A DNA stretch of 64,000 bases from Lentzea fradiae (GCF_900100955.1 NZ_FNCC01000003.1:62001-126000); one strand, 5' to 3'; shown: positions 23,995-32,353, numbered from the stretch's first letter. Program-made: numbers and translations. Notes: generated by a model from the letters alone, not told the origin.

Positions 23995-24845
23995 CACACG
24001 ACCTCGCGGCGCACGACTTCGACGCCTTCCCTGCGCAGCGCGTGCCGCAGCGCGTCGGCGAGCGAAGCCTTGGTGACGATGTCGCCGAACTCGATGCCGA
24101 GCGCCACGATCGTCTGCGCGATCTGCGGGCGGATGCCCGACACGATGCACTCGGCGCCCATCAGCCGCGCCGCGACGACGGTCTTGAGCAGGTGCTGCGC
24201 GACCTGCGTGTCCACGGCGAAGACGCCGGTGATGTCGATGATCGCGTGCTCGGAGCCGGTCTCGACCAGCATCTCCAGCAGCTTCTCCATGACGACCTGG
24301 GTGCGCGCGGAGTCGAGGGTGCCCACCAGCGGCACCGCCAGCACGCCCTCCCAGATCTTGACCACCGGCGTGGTCAGCTCCAGCAGCTGCTCGGACTGCT
24401 CGCGGATGATGTCCTCGCGGGCGCGCGAGTAGGACTCGAAGGTCAGCAGCCCGAACGCGTCGAGCAGCCGGGAGAACGCGAGCGCCTGCTGGAAGACCTC
24501 CGGGGAGGCGTCGTTCTCGACCAGCTCGAAGACCGGCTCCTTGAGCGAGAAGACGCTCGACGCCGTCTCCGACGGCGTGAAGCCCGCCCGCACCCTGGAG
24601 CGCGAGTACTCCTCGAGCAGCGACCGGATCTCGGTGAACTCCGGACCGCTGATGTTCTTCCCGTCGTGGCCCACCAGAGGCACCAGGGCCGCGTAGAACT
24701 CGCGGAAGTCGGCCTCCAGCTCCGTCCTCGCCGACCGGCCGCGCAACGCGGCCGCGACCACGCCCACCCACTTGTCGATCAGGAGCTCCGCGTTCTCCCG
24801 CAACAGCTCGGTCAAACGCTGGGCGTGTCCTGCGTCTGCAGTCAC
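23994..24845 (-). CDS. rsbR: RsbR-like stressosome sensor
   Basis: 283 residues. Helical N-terminal sensor (about 1-155; VTADAGHAQRLTELLRENAE, then LLIDKWVG) resembling the RsbR non-heme globin-like domain. The C-terminal STAS domain (about 160-275) keeps the RsbT phosphorylation threonine in VDTQVAQHLLKT (T213), while the second site is serine (S236 in IVSGIRP, usually ITGIRP). It is first in the seven-gene operon. GTG 24845 is preceded by GAGGAGG. The stimulus is not evident from sequence. Confidence 0.92.
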   Translation of the reverse strand: MTADAGHAQRLTELLRENAELLIDKWVGVVAAALRGRSARTELEADFREFYAALVPLVGHDGKNISGPEFTEIRSLLEEYSRSRVRAGFTPSETASSVFSLKEPVFELVENDASPEVFQQALAFSRLLDAFGLLTFESYSRAREDIIREQSEQLLELTTPVVKIWEGVLAVPLVGTLDSARTQVVMEKLLEMLVETGSEHAIIDITGVFAVDTQVAQHLLKTVVAARLMGAECIVSGIRPQIAQTIVALGIEFGDIVTKASLADALRHALRREGVEVVRREVV

Positions 24846-24866
24846 TCAAGCCTCCTCAGGCGGTCA

Positions 24867-24872
24867 GTACCC
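24867..24872 (-). promoter_or_regulatory. GGGTAC, possible SigB/SigF-type -10 of the stressosome operon
   Basis: On the minus strand GGGTAC stands 22 bp before the RsbR start, matching the -10 element of actinobacterial SigB/SigF promoters. No good GTTT -35 is found 15-17 bp upstream, so support is partial. Confidence 0.3.
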
Positions 24873-24921
24873 CACAGACAGTAGCTGTGCGCCGTCCAAC
24901 GGCCCGACAGGTGGTTACCGC

Positions 24922-24947
24922 GTTTAGCGGCTTCCCGCAGGAGGTAC
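24922..24947 (+). promoter_or_regulatory. Candidate SigB/SigF-type promoter of the RsbW-like gene
   Basis: GTTT (24922-24925), 16 bp, AGGTAC (24942-24947) fits the GTTT-N15-17-GGGTAC stress-sigma consensus with one mismatch, 37 bp before the TTG start at 24984. A partner-switching gene under its own stress sigma factor would be autoregulatory. Confidence 0.45.
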
Positions 24948-24983
24948 GTTCAGCCAGCACACCAGTGACAGAAAGGCACCTTC

Positions 24984-25391
24984 TTGGCCGTCGGAGGCGA
25001 GCCCCCTGATACCCCGCACGTGCTGGAGCTCAACCGTGATGTGGTCGACATCGCGGAGATCCGCCGGTGGGCCGGTTCGGCGTTGCCGGGCCTGAACGAG
25101 GACGACCTGCTCGACGTCCAGCTGATCGTGACCGAACTGGTCTCGAACGTGTACGACCACGGCGAGTTCCCCGCGCGCCTGCGCCTGGACGCGCCGAGCG
25201 GCGACGGGAGCGTGCGGATCGAGGTCGAGGACGCCTCGTCGATCCCGCCCGTGCTGAAGCCCTCGTCCCCGCACTCGGCGCGCGGACGAGGGCTCGTGCT
25301 GGTCGACCAGCTGGCCGGCGAGTGGGGCGTCACGGAGCAACGAGCCGGCAAGACGATCTGGGCGGTCGTGCCTCGCACCGGCGGTGAGTGA
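24984..25391 (+). CDS. RsbW-like ATP-binding anti-sigma kinase
   Basis: 135 residues. HATPase fold with N-box VQLIVTELVSNVYDHG and G-box SARGRGLVLVDQL. It closely parallels the kinase at 18489-18884, suggesting paralogues. It is divergent from the stressosome operon across 138 bp. TTG 24984 is chosen because AGAAAGG precedes it at a proper distance; a GTG at 25020 is the alternative and would remove only 12 residues. A STAS protein gene lies convergently downstream and is a possible substrate. Confidence 0.87.
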   Translation: MAVGGEPPDTPHVLELNRDVVDIAEIRRWAGSALPGLNEDDLLDVQLIVTELVSNVYDHGEFPARLRLDAPSGDGSVRIEVEDASSIPPVLKPSSPHSARGRGLVLVDQLAGEWGVTEQRAGKTIWAVVPRTGGE

Positions 25392-25435
25392 GTTCCTGCC
25401 CGTCAGCTCCGCCTGAGCGGCGCCACGCGCGTGGT

Positions 25436-25828
25436 TCAGCTCCGGCTGGGCCGCGGCATGGCCTTGATGGCGGCGACCGCGTCGGACCGGCTCGAGTACA
25501 GCTCCAGCAGCACGTCGACACCGGAGATCGTGAGCGGCATCCGCACGGCCCGCCTGGTCGCGACGACGGCGAGCGGCACCCCCGCGGCCTCGGCCTCCTG
25601 CCACACGGCGGCGAGCATGTTGACGCCCGCGGACCCGAAGAACGTCACGGCGTCGAGGTCCACCACCACCCCGGCCGGCTTCTCGCGCACGGCCGCCGCG
25701 GCCTTCAGCATCGGTGACTCCGGGGTCATCCGGTCGACCTCACCGGCGACGCTCACGAGCGTGATCCCGTCGTGGTCGGTCAGCTCGGCGGTCAGTCCCA
25801 CGACTGCTCCCTCGGCGTGCTGGCTCAT
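25436..25828 (-). CDS. STAS-domain anti-anti-sigma factor
   Basis: 130 residues. STAS fold with GITLVSVAGEVDRMTPESP and the phosphorylation loop DLDAVTFFGSAGVNML, where the serine of GSAG is the expected kinase target. It should compete for an RsbW-like kinase and be re-activated by one of the PP2C phosphatases in this window. GGGAGGTAGG precedes ATG 25828; the upstream in-frame codons (MPMGGRS) are less likely. It is convergent with the kinase gene at 24984. Confidence 0.9.
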   Translation of the reverse strand: MSQHAEGAVVGLTAELTDHDGITLVSVAGEVDRMTPESPMLKAAAAVREKPAGVVVDLDAVTFFGSAGVNMLAAVWQEAEAAGVPLAVVATRRAVRMPLTISGVDVLLELYSSRSDAVAAIKAMPRPSRS

Positions 25829-26018
25829 CGACCTACCTCCCATCGGCAAACCGTGCGAAGCGCCGACGCGAGCCCGCTGCCCAACCCGGAGAACCTGTAG
25901 ATGACCTCACATGGATGACTCGGATGTTTGGAAACTCCTGCCCACGCTATGCCCCTTCGTGGTGAGACACAACCGCGCGGTGATGTTGGTCTTCCCGTCC
26001 GGCGGGTAACCGCACGTC

Positions 26019-26177
26019 ATGACCGATCCGCTGAACCCAGAGGCCCCGCACGCCCCCGGCACCCCCGACCTCGGCGACCTCGAGGAACCCGAGCGCTCCG
26101 AGGAGGTGGCCGAGGAGGTGCCCGCCAAGCAGGTGATCAACGACGAGGGCCCGGAAGGACAGGAACCGCCGGACTAG
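26019..26177 (+). CDS. Small acidic protein, 52 residues, unknown
   Basis: ATG at 26019 to TAG at 26177. The product is proline- and glutamate-rich (MTDPLNPEAPHAPGTPD at the start, EEVAEEVPAKQ in the middle, GQEPPD at the end), strongly acidic and probably disordered. No family is recognised. Support is third-position GC preference, a start in a non-coding gap, and a strong hairpin 14 bp after the stop. The only upstream ribosome-binding-like bases are GGCGGG, so translation is not certain. Confidence 0.55.
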   Translation: MTDPLNPEAPHAPGTPDLGDLEEPERSEEVAEEVPAKQVINDEGPEGQEPPD

Positions 26178-26190
26178 CCGAGCCGGAAAA

Positions 26191-26230
26191 GACAGTGCTC
26201 CCGGTGGCCGTGGCCACCCGGAGCACTGTC
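26191..26230. terminator. Long bidirectional terminator hairpin
   Basis: GACAGTGCTCCCGGTGGCC (26191-26209) pairs with GGCCACCCGGAGCACTGTC (26212-26230) with one mismatch and a 2-nt loop. It is preceded by AAAA and followed by GTTT, so it can work for the small gene on the plus strand and the toxin-like gene on the minus strand. Confidence 0.8.
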
Positions 26231-26252
26231 GTTTACGACCCGGAAGGGACCG

Positions 26253-27926
26253 TCATGGCCTGGCGTAGTCGTGGAGGGCGTTCTGCCCCAGGAGCAGCCG
26301 GTCCTCTCCTGCCTCGACCTCGGCCTTGATATCGGCCATCAGCGTGTTCCGTTCCGCTTGGTTCAGGTGTGTGAGCTGCTCGATGTCGCTGAAGTTGGCA
26401 GGCGGCGAGGCGACCACGTTCTTCATCGCCTGCGCGTCCTGTTCCAACGAGTCGACCATCTGCGCCACGCAGAACGCCCGTACGTCATCGGCACGGCTCC
26501 TGGCGAGGGCGGAGGCGGAGCTCATGTGGGAAAGCGCCGCTGTGACGGCCGCCCTGTCCGACTGTGCCGAGGGGGTGGCCTGGAGAGCACGGTCTGCCGC
26601 GATCAGCTGCATCTCGGCCGCCAGAACAAGAGAACACGCATCCGGGCTGGACGACACGGCTTGCACCGCGTGGTTCGCCTTGTTCTTGGCTCTGCCGACA
26701 TCGAGCACAGCCTTGGCCAGCGCGGGTGACGTCCCGGTGATGGAGGTGCTCAGTGCGTCGTGGACCTCGGTCATCGCGGCGCGCAGCAGACGGGCGAGTC
26801 GCTTGCGCTCGTCTTTCAACGCTTTGAGGAAGTTGGAGCTCACAGTTTTTCCGCGCTGCTTGTAGGTGCGCCCGGCACGGTGGCGCTGGTCGTGCAGCAT
26901 GATCGTCCATCCACCCTGCGCTTGCTTCCCCGACACGACCTGCTTGATCTGTCTGTCGGCGAACTCGGTTTGGCTCGCCACCTTCTTCAAGAGGTCGCTG
27001 TGCGGCTGGTGGTCGCGTTCGAACCCGCTGTGGACGTAGTCGGGTTGCTTGGCGTAGGTCGCCACAAGCCCTTCCACCCGGTAGCGCGCGACCAGGCGGC
27101 TCATCTGCGCACGGTAGTGCAGGTCCGAGGTGACGTTGCGGTACTTGCCCGTCGGTTTGTTCGGGTAACCACTGCGTTTGCCCTTGGCCAGGTAGGTGCC
27201 CAGATCCTTCGCCAACTTGATCACCAGGGCGATCATCGGCTTCAGCGCGATGGCCACGTTCTGTTCGGCGAGCAACCGGGCGGACCAGGTGGCGGCAGGA
27301 TTGGCGATCTCCGCGTTCGCCGTGGCCGTGGCGTTCGTGGCGACGGATTGGTACGTCCGCATCATCGCGTCGTCCGCGGTCAAGTCCGGGTCGACGCTGC
27401 GGAACTGGTTCGGCAGCAACCTGTGGACCTTGTGGCGCAGCCGCTCGTACTGCGTGTGCATCTCGAAGATGAAAGCTGTCACCGGCAGCGGCCGGCTCGC
27501 GATCATGAGCCGCCGCGGCGCCGCCGGTTCGCCGGCACCGCGGAGTTCGAGATCGGGGTCCGAGTCCTCGTAACCGGGGAAGAGCCGGTGTTGCTCCTTC
27601 GCCCCCTCGACCTCGACCTCGAACGCGACGATCTCCCTGCGCTTTTCGGCCTCCTTCGCCTGCATGCGCCGCCGCCGGACCTCGTCGCGTTTCCTGGCCG
27701 CGTCCTTGCGTTCTCGATCGGTCCTGGTCCTCTTGATCGGCTGCCTGCCGGACAACACGACGTCACCGTTGCGCTGCCGGACCGGTCCTCCGTCGCCCAG
27801 CAGGGCCACGACCGCCGTGTTGCCCGCGGTCCGCTGCAACGCCAGGAGGCGGTGGTCCACAGCCGGAGGGACGCCCTTGCGGCCTGCGCCCGGACGTCCC
27901 TCCACCTGCGATCGTCGTTCCAGCAT
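26253..27926 (-). CDS. Putative polymorphic-toxin or injection-system cargo protein (LQRTAGN motif)
   Basis: 557 residues. Near the N-terminus (about 26-45) is HRLLALQRTAGNTAVVALLG. This LQRxxGNxAVxxLL element heads many actinobacterial DUF4157-type and contractile-injection-associated toxins. A basic Arg/Lys-rich segment follows (about 68-100), then mostly helical sequence. At about 310-380 lies FERDHQPHSDLLKKV, then GGWTIMLHDQRHRAGRTYKQ. Its spaced H/D/R residues recall HNH-type toxin nucleases, though I cannot assign a family. The C-terminus is helical with no signal peptide. AT content looks higher than in its neighbours, suggesting transfer. No injection-system structural genes or immunity gene are seen nearby. 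Confidence 0.6.
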   Translation of the reverse strand: MLERRSQVEGRPGAGRKGVPPAVDHRLLALQRTAGNTAVVALLGDGGPVRQRNGDVVLSGRQPIKRTRTDRERKDAARKRDEVRRRRMQAKEAEKRREIVAFEVEVEGAKEQHRLFPGYEDSDPDLELRGAGEPAAPRRLMIASRPLPVTAFIFEMHTQYERLRHKVHRLLPNQFRSVDPDLTADDAMMRTYQSVATNATATANAEIANPAATWSARLLAEQNVAIALKPMIALVIKLAKDLGTYLAKGKRSGYPNKPTGKYRNVTSDLHYRAQMSRLVARYRVEGLVATYAKQPDYVHSGFERDHQPHSDLLKKVASQTEFADRQIKQVVSGKQAQGGWTIMLHDQRHRAGRTYKQRGKTVSSNFLKALKDERKRLARLLRAAMTEVHDALSTSITGTSPALAKAVLDVGRAKNKANHAVQAVSSSPDACSLVLAAEMQLIAADRALQATPSAQSDRAAVTAALSHMSSASALARSRADDVRAFCVAQMVDSLEQDAQAMKNVVASPPANFSDIEQLTHLNQAERNTLMADIKAEVEAGEDRLLLGQNALHDYARP

Positions 27927-28023
27927 CCCGCCAGTGTCGGCATCGGACCACCGAACGGCCCAGGGCCGCACGGACGAACGGCGGGGCAGGGATCTCCGTT
28001 CGGACGTACAGGGGTGGCGTCCG

Positions 28024-30414
28024 TCAGCGCCAGAACCGCCGCTTGCGGCGCTCCCCCGCCACCGGCTTCTCCTCGGCCGCGGCCGAGGAGGCGAACTCGC
28101 CCAGCACCTGCCGCGCCCGCGCCCACAGGCGGTCGACGTCCCCGTCCGCCGTGAGCTCGGTGAGCTCCGCGACCAGGCGCCGCAGCGGCTCGCACGTGGG
28201 GTCCTGGCCGACGAGGATGCCGAGCCTGCTGGCCAGGTCCGCGAGCAGGTCGCGGCGCTCCCACACGGGCCTGGCCGCCGCCTCGTCCAGTCGCCGGGCC
28301 TCGACCGCGGCGATCTCGCGCAGCTGGGCGAGCCCGTCCGGAACGGGAGCGGGCACGGGGGCGGGAACCGGCATCCGGCCGCGTCCCGGGGCTCCGCGCG
28401 GTGCGGGCGGGGGCGCGATCGGGTGGTGCGCGAGGGGCGCGGGCGGGGCGAACCCGTCCGGTCCCCCGGCAGGACCGGCGAACGGGCCCGCGGCGCCTCC
28501 GGCGGGTCCGGCGAACATCGGTGCGGCTGCGGCCAGAGGACCTCCCGCGCGGGGGGCCGAAGCGAACTTCGGTGCGGCGAGCTCCCAGCCCGACGGTTGT
28601 TCGACCGGCTGCACGACGCGGTGCACCTTGCCGTCGGACACAACACGGTCGTCCACCGCCACGAACGCCGTGAAGCGGCACAGGACGCCGTGCTCCAGCG
28701 AGATCCGCAGGATGTCCTTCTCCACCGCGTGGTCGCCCGTCGCGTAGCGGTCCTCCAGGTCGCGCAGCGCGGCGCGGGCCCACTGCGCGCGGACAGCGGG
28801 TTCGGCATGTCGCAGCACGGGGACCGTCTCCTGCCAGTCTGCGCCGTCCCTGGTCCGGCCGCTGACCACGACCGTTTCGGGTGCCGTGCCGCGGTAGCGG
28901 CCGAACGCCACCAGCGGCACGCCGGGGTAGACGGCCGTGGGCTGCTTCGGCAGGCCGGACGCCGGTGAGATCACCACGTCGGTGACGACCGGCGCGCCGA
29001 TGCGGCGCTGGATGTGCGTCATCGCCTCGTCGAGCCGGTCCTCGCTCTCGACGAGCTCGCACCGCCCGGCGCCCGCGGCGGCGAGCCGGCCGAGGAAGCC
29101 CGCGTTGACAGCGGTGTCGATGCCGACGGCGTGCACCCTCGTCCGGCCGATCAGCGGCGCGATGTCGCGCAGGATCTGGTCCTCGTTGCCGACCTGCCCG
29201 TCCGTGACGAGCACCAGGACCGGGTCGCGGTCGCTCTCCGCCCCGGCGAGCAGGGTCAGGCCCTCGCGCAACGGCTGCACCATCTCGGTGCCGCCGCGCG
29301 CCCCGGTGCGTGCGAGGTGCTCGACGGCGCGGAACCGGTGGCGGTCGGTGCCGGTGACGAGCCCGCCACCGAGGTCGGGCCGGTCCAGGCGGTCGTCGAA
29401 GGTGATGACGGCGAACGTGTCCGCCGAGGTCAGCGTGTCGACGATGCGGGCGGCGGCACGCCTGGCCGCGACCATCTTCCAGCCGGACATGCTGCCGGAG
29501 CGGTCGAGCAGCAGCACGACGTCGCGGGGCCGGGCCGGGGCGGACGACTCGGGCGGCAGGACGGTGACCTGGTAGGTGCCCCCGTCACCGCTCTCGTCGG
29601 GCACGGACACGGCCGCGGAGCGGGCACCGGCGTAGGCGAGCCGCAGCACGAAGTCGCGGTCGGCCCGCTCCCCCGGCTCGACCGTCAGCGTGTTGCCCTC
29701 CCTGGCCACGGTGTGCAGGCTCGACCGGACCTCGCCCAACTCCAGCCCGGCCGGGTCGACCTCGACGCCGATCGTGAGGCGGACCGGGTTCGGGAAGCCG
29801 GGCAGCAGCACGGGCGGCGTGATCCGGGAGGCGTCCGGCACGGCGTCGGTGTCCGCGGCGTGCCCGTCACCGGCCGGCGGCCCGTCGAGCGGCTGCCCCG
29901 GGACGTAGCGCGGCGCCACCACGAGCGGGAACCGGAACGTCGCCGCGCCGTCCTCGAACACCAGCGGCCCGACCAGGCTCAGCTCGACGGTCACCCGCTC
30001 GCCCGGCTGGATGTTGCCGACGCGCATGGTGAAGACGTCCGGCCGGTCCTCTTCGACGATCGACGCCCGCTGCCCGGCCGCGATGGCGTCGTCGTACGCC
30101 TGCCGCGCGGCCCCGCGCTCCTGCAGCTCCGCCTCGACCGTGCGGTCGGCGGCGGTCATCTTCATGCCCGTGACCGCGGCGCGGTCGGGCAGCGGGAACA
30201 CGTAGGTGGCTTCCAGCGCGGTCTCGTGGGTGTTGACGAACCCGGTGGTCAGCACGGTCCGGCCGACCAGCCCGGTGACCGCCGCCCGCACGTCGATGCG
30301 CTCCAGGGGCAGGTTGCCGCGCTCGGTCCGCAACGCGCCGACGCCCGCGTCCTCGGTCGTCCAGCCGACGCGGTCCCCCTCGGCTTCCTTCATCGGGGCG
30401 ACGGAGATGGTCAT
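28024..30414 (-). CDS. VIT and von Willebrand A domain protein
   Basis: 796 residues. VIT domain (about 20-150; FVNTHETALEATYVFPLPDR), then a VWA domain (about 298-465) with a full MIDAS metal site DRSGSMSG, the TEM threonine and VLVTDGQVG. A proline/alanine/glycine-rich linker (about 620-700) follows, then a charged helical tail ending in RRKRRFWR. No signal peptide, so a cytoplasmic or membrane-associated scaffold binding partners through Mg2+ is likely. It overlaps the MerR gene by 4 bp (ATGA), and I infer a regulator-scaffold pair that is always made together. Confidence 0.9.
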   Translation of the reverse strand: MTISVAPMKEAEGDRVGWTTEDAGVGALRTERGNLPLERIDVRAAVTGLVGRTVLTTGFVNTHETALEATYVFPLPDRAAVTGMKMTAADRTVEAELQERGAARQAYDDAIAAGQRASIVEEDRPDVFTMRVGNIQPGERVTVELSLVGPLVFEDGAATFRFPLVVAPRYVPGQPLDGPPAGDGHAADTDAVPDASRITPPVLLPGFPNPVRLTIGVEVDPAGLELGEVRSSLHTVAREGNTLTVEPGERADRDFVLRLAYAGARSAAVSVPDESGDGGTYQVTVLPPESSAPARPRDVVLLLDRSGSMSGWKMVAARRAAARIVDTLTSADTFAVITFDDRLDRPDLGGGLVTGTDRHRFRAVEHLARTGARGGTEMVQPLREGLTLLAGAESDRDPVLVLVTDGQVGNEDQILRDIAPLIGRTRVHAVGIDTAVNAGFLGRLAAAGAGRCELVESEDRLDEAMTHIQRRIGAPVVTDVVISPASGLPKQPTAVYPGVPLVAFGRYRGTAPETVVVSGRTRDGADWQETVPVLRHAEPAVRAQWARAALRDLEDRYATGDHAVEKDILRISLEHGVLCRFTAFVAVDDRVVSDGKVHRVVQPVEQPSGWELAAPKFASAPRAGGPLAAAAPMFAGPAGGAAGPFAGPAGGPDGFAPPAPLAHHPIAPPPAPRGAPGRGRMPVPAPVPAPVPDGLAQLREIAAVEARRLDEAAARPVWERRDLLADLASRLGILVGQDPTCEPLRRLVAELTELTADGDVDRLWARARQVLGEFASSAAAEEKPVAGERRKRRFWR

Positions 30415-30998
30415 GACTGTTCCCTTTCGTTCGCGAGCAGACCACGGGCGGCGAGCAGGTCGAGCAGCGGAGCGGCCGCGGCCGCGATGTCCGCGACGTC
30501 GGCGGGGGTGGGCGTGCCCGGCACGAGGACGACGGCTCCCCCGCCGAGCGCGACGCCGGTCAGCGTGGTGCCGACCGGCGCGGTTCCGGTCGGCGCGGCG
30601 GCCTTCTCCCGGGCCGCCGGAGCCGCGGGCTCTGCCCAGAACCGCGGCCGCACCTCCGCCGGTGACGGCGCGTCACCGGCGGCGAGCACGTCGGCGGGGA
30701 CACGGGCGACGGCCGCGAGCGTCGCGTCGTCGGCGCCCGCGAGCTCCGCCTGGATCTCGGCGAGCGTCCTCCCCTCCGACTGCAGCCGTTTGAGCGCCAC
30801 GAGCTGGAGCAGGTGGCGGCGTTCGTACAACGCGGTCCGCCCGCGCATGGCCGACGGTCTGTCGACCAGGCCCGTCGTCGCGTACCAGCGGACGGCCCGC
30901 CGGTCGGGAACGTCGCGGACCCGGCCGTTGGGCGCGCCCGAGTACTCCGCCGCCAGCGCGGCGGAGACCCGGTCCAGCAACTCGTCGAGCGTCCACAC
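30411..30998 (-). CDS. MerR-like regulator paired with the VIT-VWA protein
   Basis: 195 residues. Residues about 18-80 form a MerR winged helix (PNGRVRDVPDRRAVRWYATTGLV, then RTALYERRHLLQLVALKRLQ, then GRTLAEIQ). The C-terminal part is Ala/Pro-rich and lacks a known effector domain. GTG 30998 lies exactly 7 nt after a possible -10 box and has no proper ribosome binding site, which points to a leaderless mRNA. A TTG at 31034 is possible but would put the promoter inside the gene. It overlaps the VIT-VWA gene (ATGA). Confidence 0.82.
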   Translation of the reverse strand: MWTLDELLDRVSAALAAEYSGAPNGRVRDVPDRRAVRWYATTGLVDRPSAMRGRTALYERRHLLQLVALKRLQSEGRTLAEIQAELAGADDATLAAVARVPADVLAAGDAPSPAEVRPRFWAEPAAPAAREKAAAPTGTAPVGTTLTGVALGGGAVVLVPGTPTPADVADIAAAAAPLLDLLAARGLLANEREQS

Positions 30999-31004
30999 CC
31001 CACC

Positions 31005-31034
31005 ACAGTGACACTGCAACAGTGACAGTGTCAA
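31005..31034 (-). promoter_or_regulatory. MerR-type promoter with palindrome inside the spacer
   Basis: On the minus strand TTGACA (31034-31029) is followed by an 18-bp spacer and CACTGT (31010-31005). GACACTG and CAGTGTC form an inverted repeat with a 9-bp centre lying between the boxes. A regulator bound inside an over-long spacer is the standard MerR activation geometry, so autoregulation is likely. Confidence 0.6.
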
Positions 31035-31138
31035 GGTGAGACCAAGGTCATGTCACCTCCGTGCACGCCCCGTAGCGGCGGTAGGGTTCCGCGCGTCCGC
31101 GTGCCCCTGTACATCCACGTCGAGGACGGAGAAGCAGA

Positions 31139-32353
31139 GTGACCACGGACGAGGCCGCCCGCACCATCGGGCACGACGCCGCGTTGAGCAGGCTGAAGAA
31201 CCAGAAGGACAAGGTCCTGTACGCGCTCGACCACCTGCCGCGCGGCTGCACGGTGGAGGACGTCCGCCGCTGGCTGAACAGGCAGGGCCAGGACGTTCCC
31301 AGCAGGCCGTACGCGACCAAGATCGTGAACGAGTGGCGGGCGCGCAACAGCGTGACCGACACGGCGGGCAACCTGCCGCTGACCCCGGAGCTGCTCGCGA
31401 AGCTGGACGGCGTGAACAAGGGAGTCGCCGCCCACGCCGACGCGCTGACGGCCAAGCCGGTCCGGCCCGCCGACACGCCCACGGTCGTCACGAAGCCGGT
31501 CGCGCCCGCCGTGACCTTCCAGGCTCCGGCCACGACCCAGCCACTCACCGAACCGGCCGCGGAACCGCCCACTGCGCCACCCACCGGGCTCGTGCGCCCC
31601 ACCACCCCGGCCGTGCCCGCCGCCCTTCCCACCGCCGAGCCCGCCGTCACGCCCGAGCCCGCTTCCGGCGAGGCTCCCGGCTCGCACGAACCGGCCGGCG
31701 CCAAGGGCTTCTACCTGGTGGCCCTGCTGAGCATCGGCGTCAGCGTCGACACGTCGTGGCGCTTCTTCGAGCAGCGCCTCGGCATCACCGACACGTGGGA
31801 GCGGGTGGCCCTGTTCTCCGTCATGGAGGCGGCGCTCGTCGCCTGCGGCTGGGCGATGCGCGGCGGCGTGCGCCGCGACGGCAGGCCCGGTCCCGCCCGG
31901 TTGGTGGCGTGGGCGCTGACGGCGTTCGCCGCGTTCGCCGCCCTCAGCCTGTCCGGTCCGGTCGCGGGCACCGCCCGCGTGCTGCTCGGCCCCGTGCTCG
32001 GCCTGGTGATGCTGCACCTCGCGCTCGGCATCGAGATCCGCGCCACCCGGCAGCGCGCCACGACGTGGGCGCGGGTCGGCCGGGAGTTCCGGGAACGGCT
32101 GCTGTCGTTGTTCGGCCTGGGCGACGACCACCGCGACGCCCTCGCGCGCACCCGCGACCGGGCGGCGCTGCGGGCCGCGAAGCTCGCGCTCGCCAGCCGG
32201 TGGACGCCCCGGCGGAAGGCGCGGCTGCGCAAGGCTTTGCACGTCTCGAACGTCGCGCACGACCCGGTCCAGCGCGACAAGATGCTGCGCGAGCTCGGAG
32301 TGCTGCAGCACGCGGACAAGCTGGCCTCGACCAGCCAGCCGGCGCCGTGGTGA
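31139..32353 (+). CDS. Membrane protein of integrative-element type, winged-helix-like N-terminus
   Basis: 404 residues. The N-terminal part (about 12-70; LKNQKDKVLYALDHLPRG, then VEDVRRWLNRQGQDV) looks like a small winged helix. A proline/alanine/threonine-rich linker (about 105-185) leads to four membrane helices (about 193-290) with SVDTSWRFFEQRLGI and EAALVACGWAMRGG. A basic helical tail follows (about 305-400). Similar proteins occur on actinomycete conjugative and integrative elements, but I see no integrase, replication or transfer gene here. GGAG precedes GTG 31139. It overlaps the GNAT gene (TGATG). Confidence 0.65.
   Translation: MTTDEAARTIGHDAALSRLKNQKDKVLYALDHLPRGCTVEDVRRWLNRQGQDVPSRPYATKIVNEWRARNSVTDTAGNLPLTPELLAKLDGVNKGVAAHADALTAKPVRPADTPTVVTKPVAPAVTFQAPATTQPLTEPAAEPPTAPPTGLVRPTTPAVPAALPTAEPAVTPEPASGEAPGSHEPAGAKGFYLVALLSIGVSVDTSWRFFEQRLGITDTWERVALFSVMEAALVACGWAMRGGVRRDGRPGPARLVAWALTAFAAFAALSLSGPVAGTARVLLGPVLGLVMLHLALGIEIRATRQRATTWARVGREFRERLLSLFGLGDDHRDALARTRDRAALRAAKLALASRWTPRRKARLRKALHVSNVAHDPVQRDKMLRELGVLQHADKLASTSQPAPW

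Noticed and set aside
25422..25433. CCACGCGCGTGG palindrome between the RsbW-like and STAS genes as a terminator
   Set aside because: A 12-bp palindrome leaves no loop for a stable RNA hairpin; it may be chance in GC-rich DNA.
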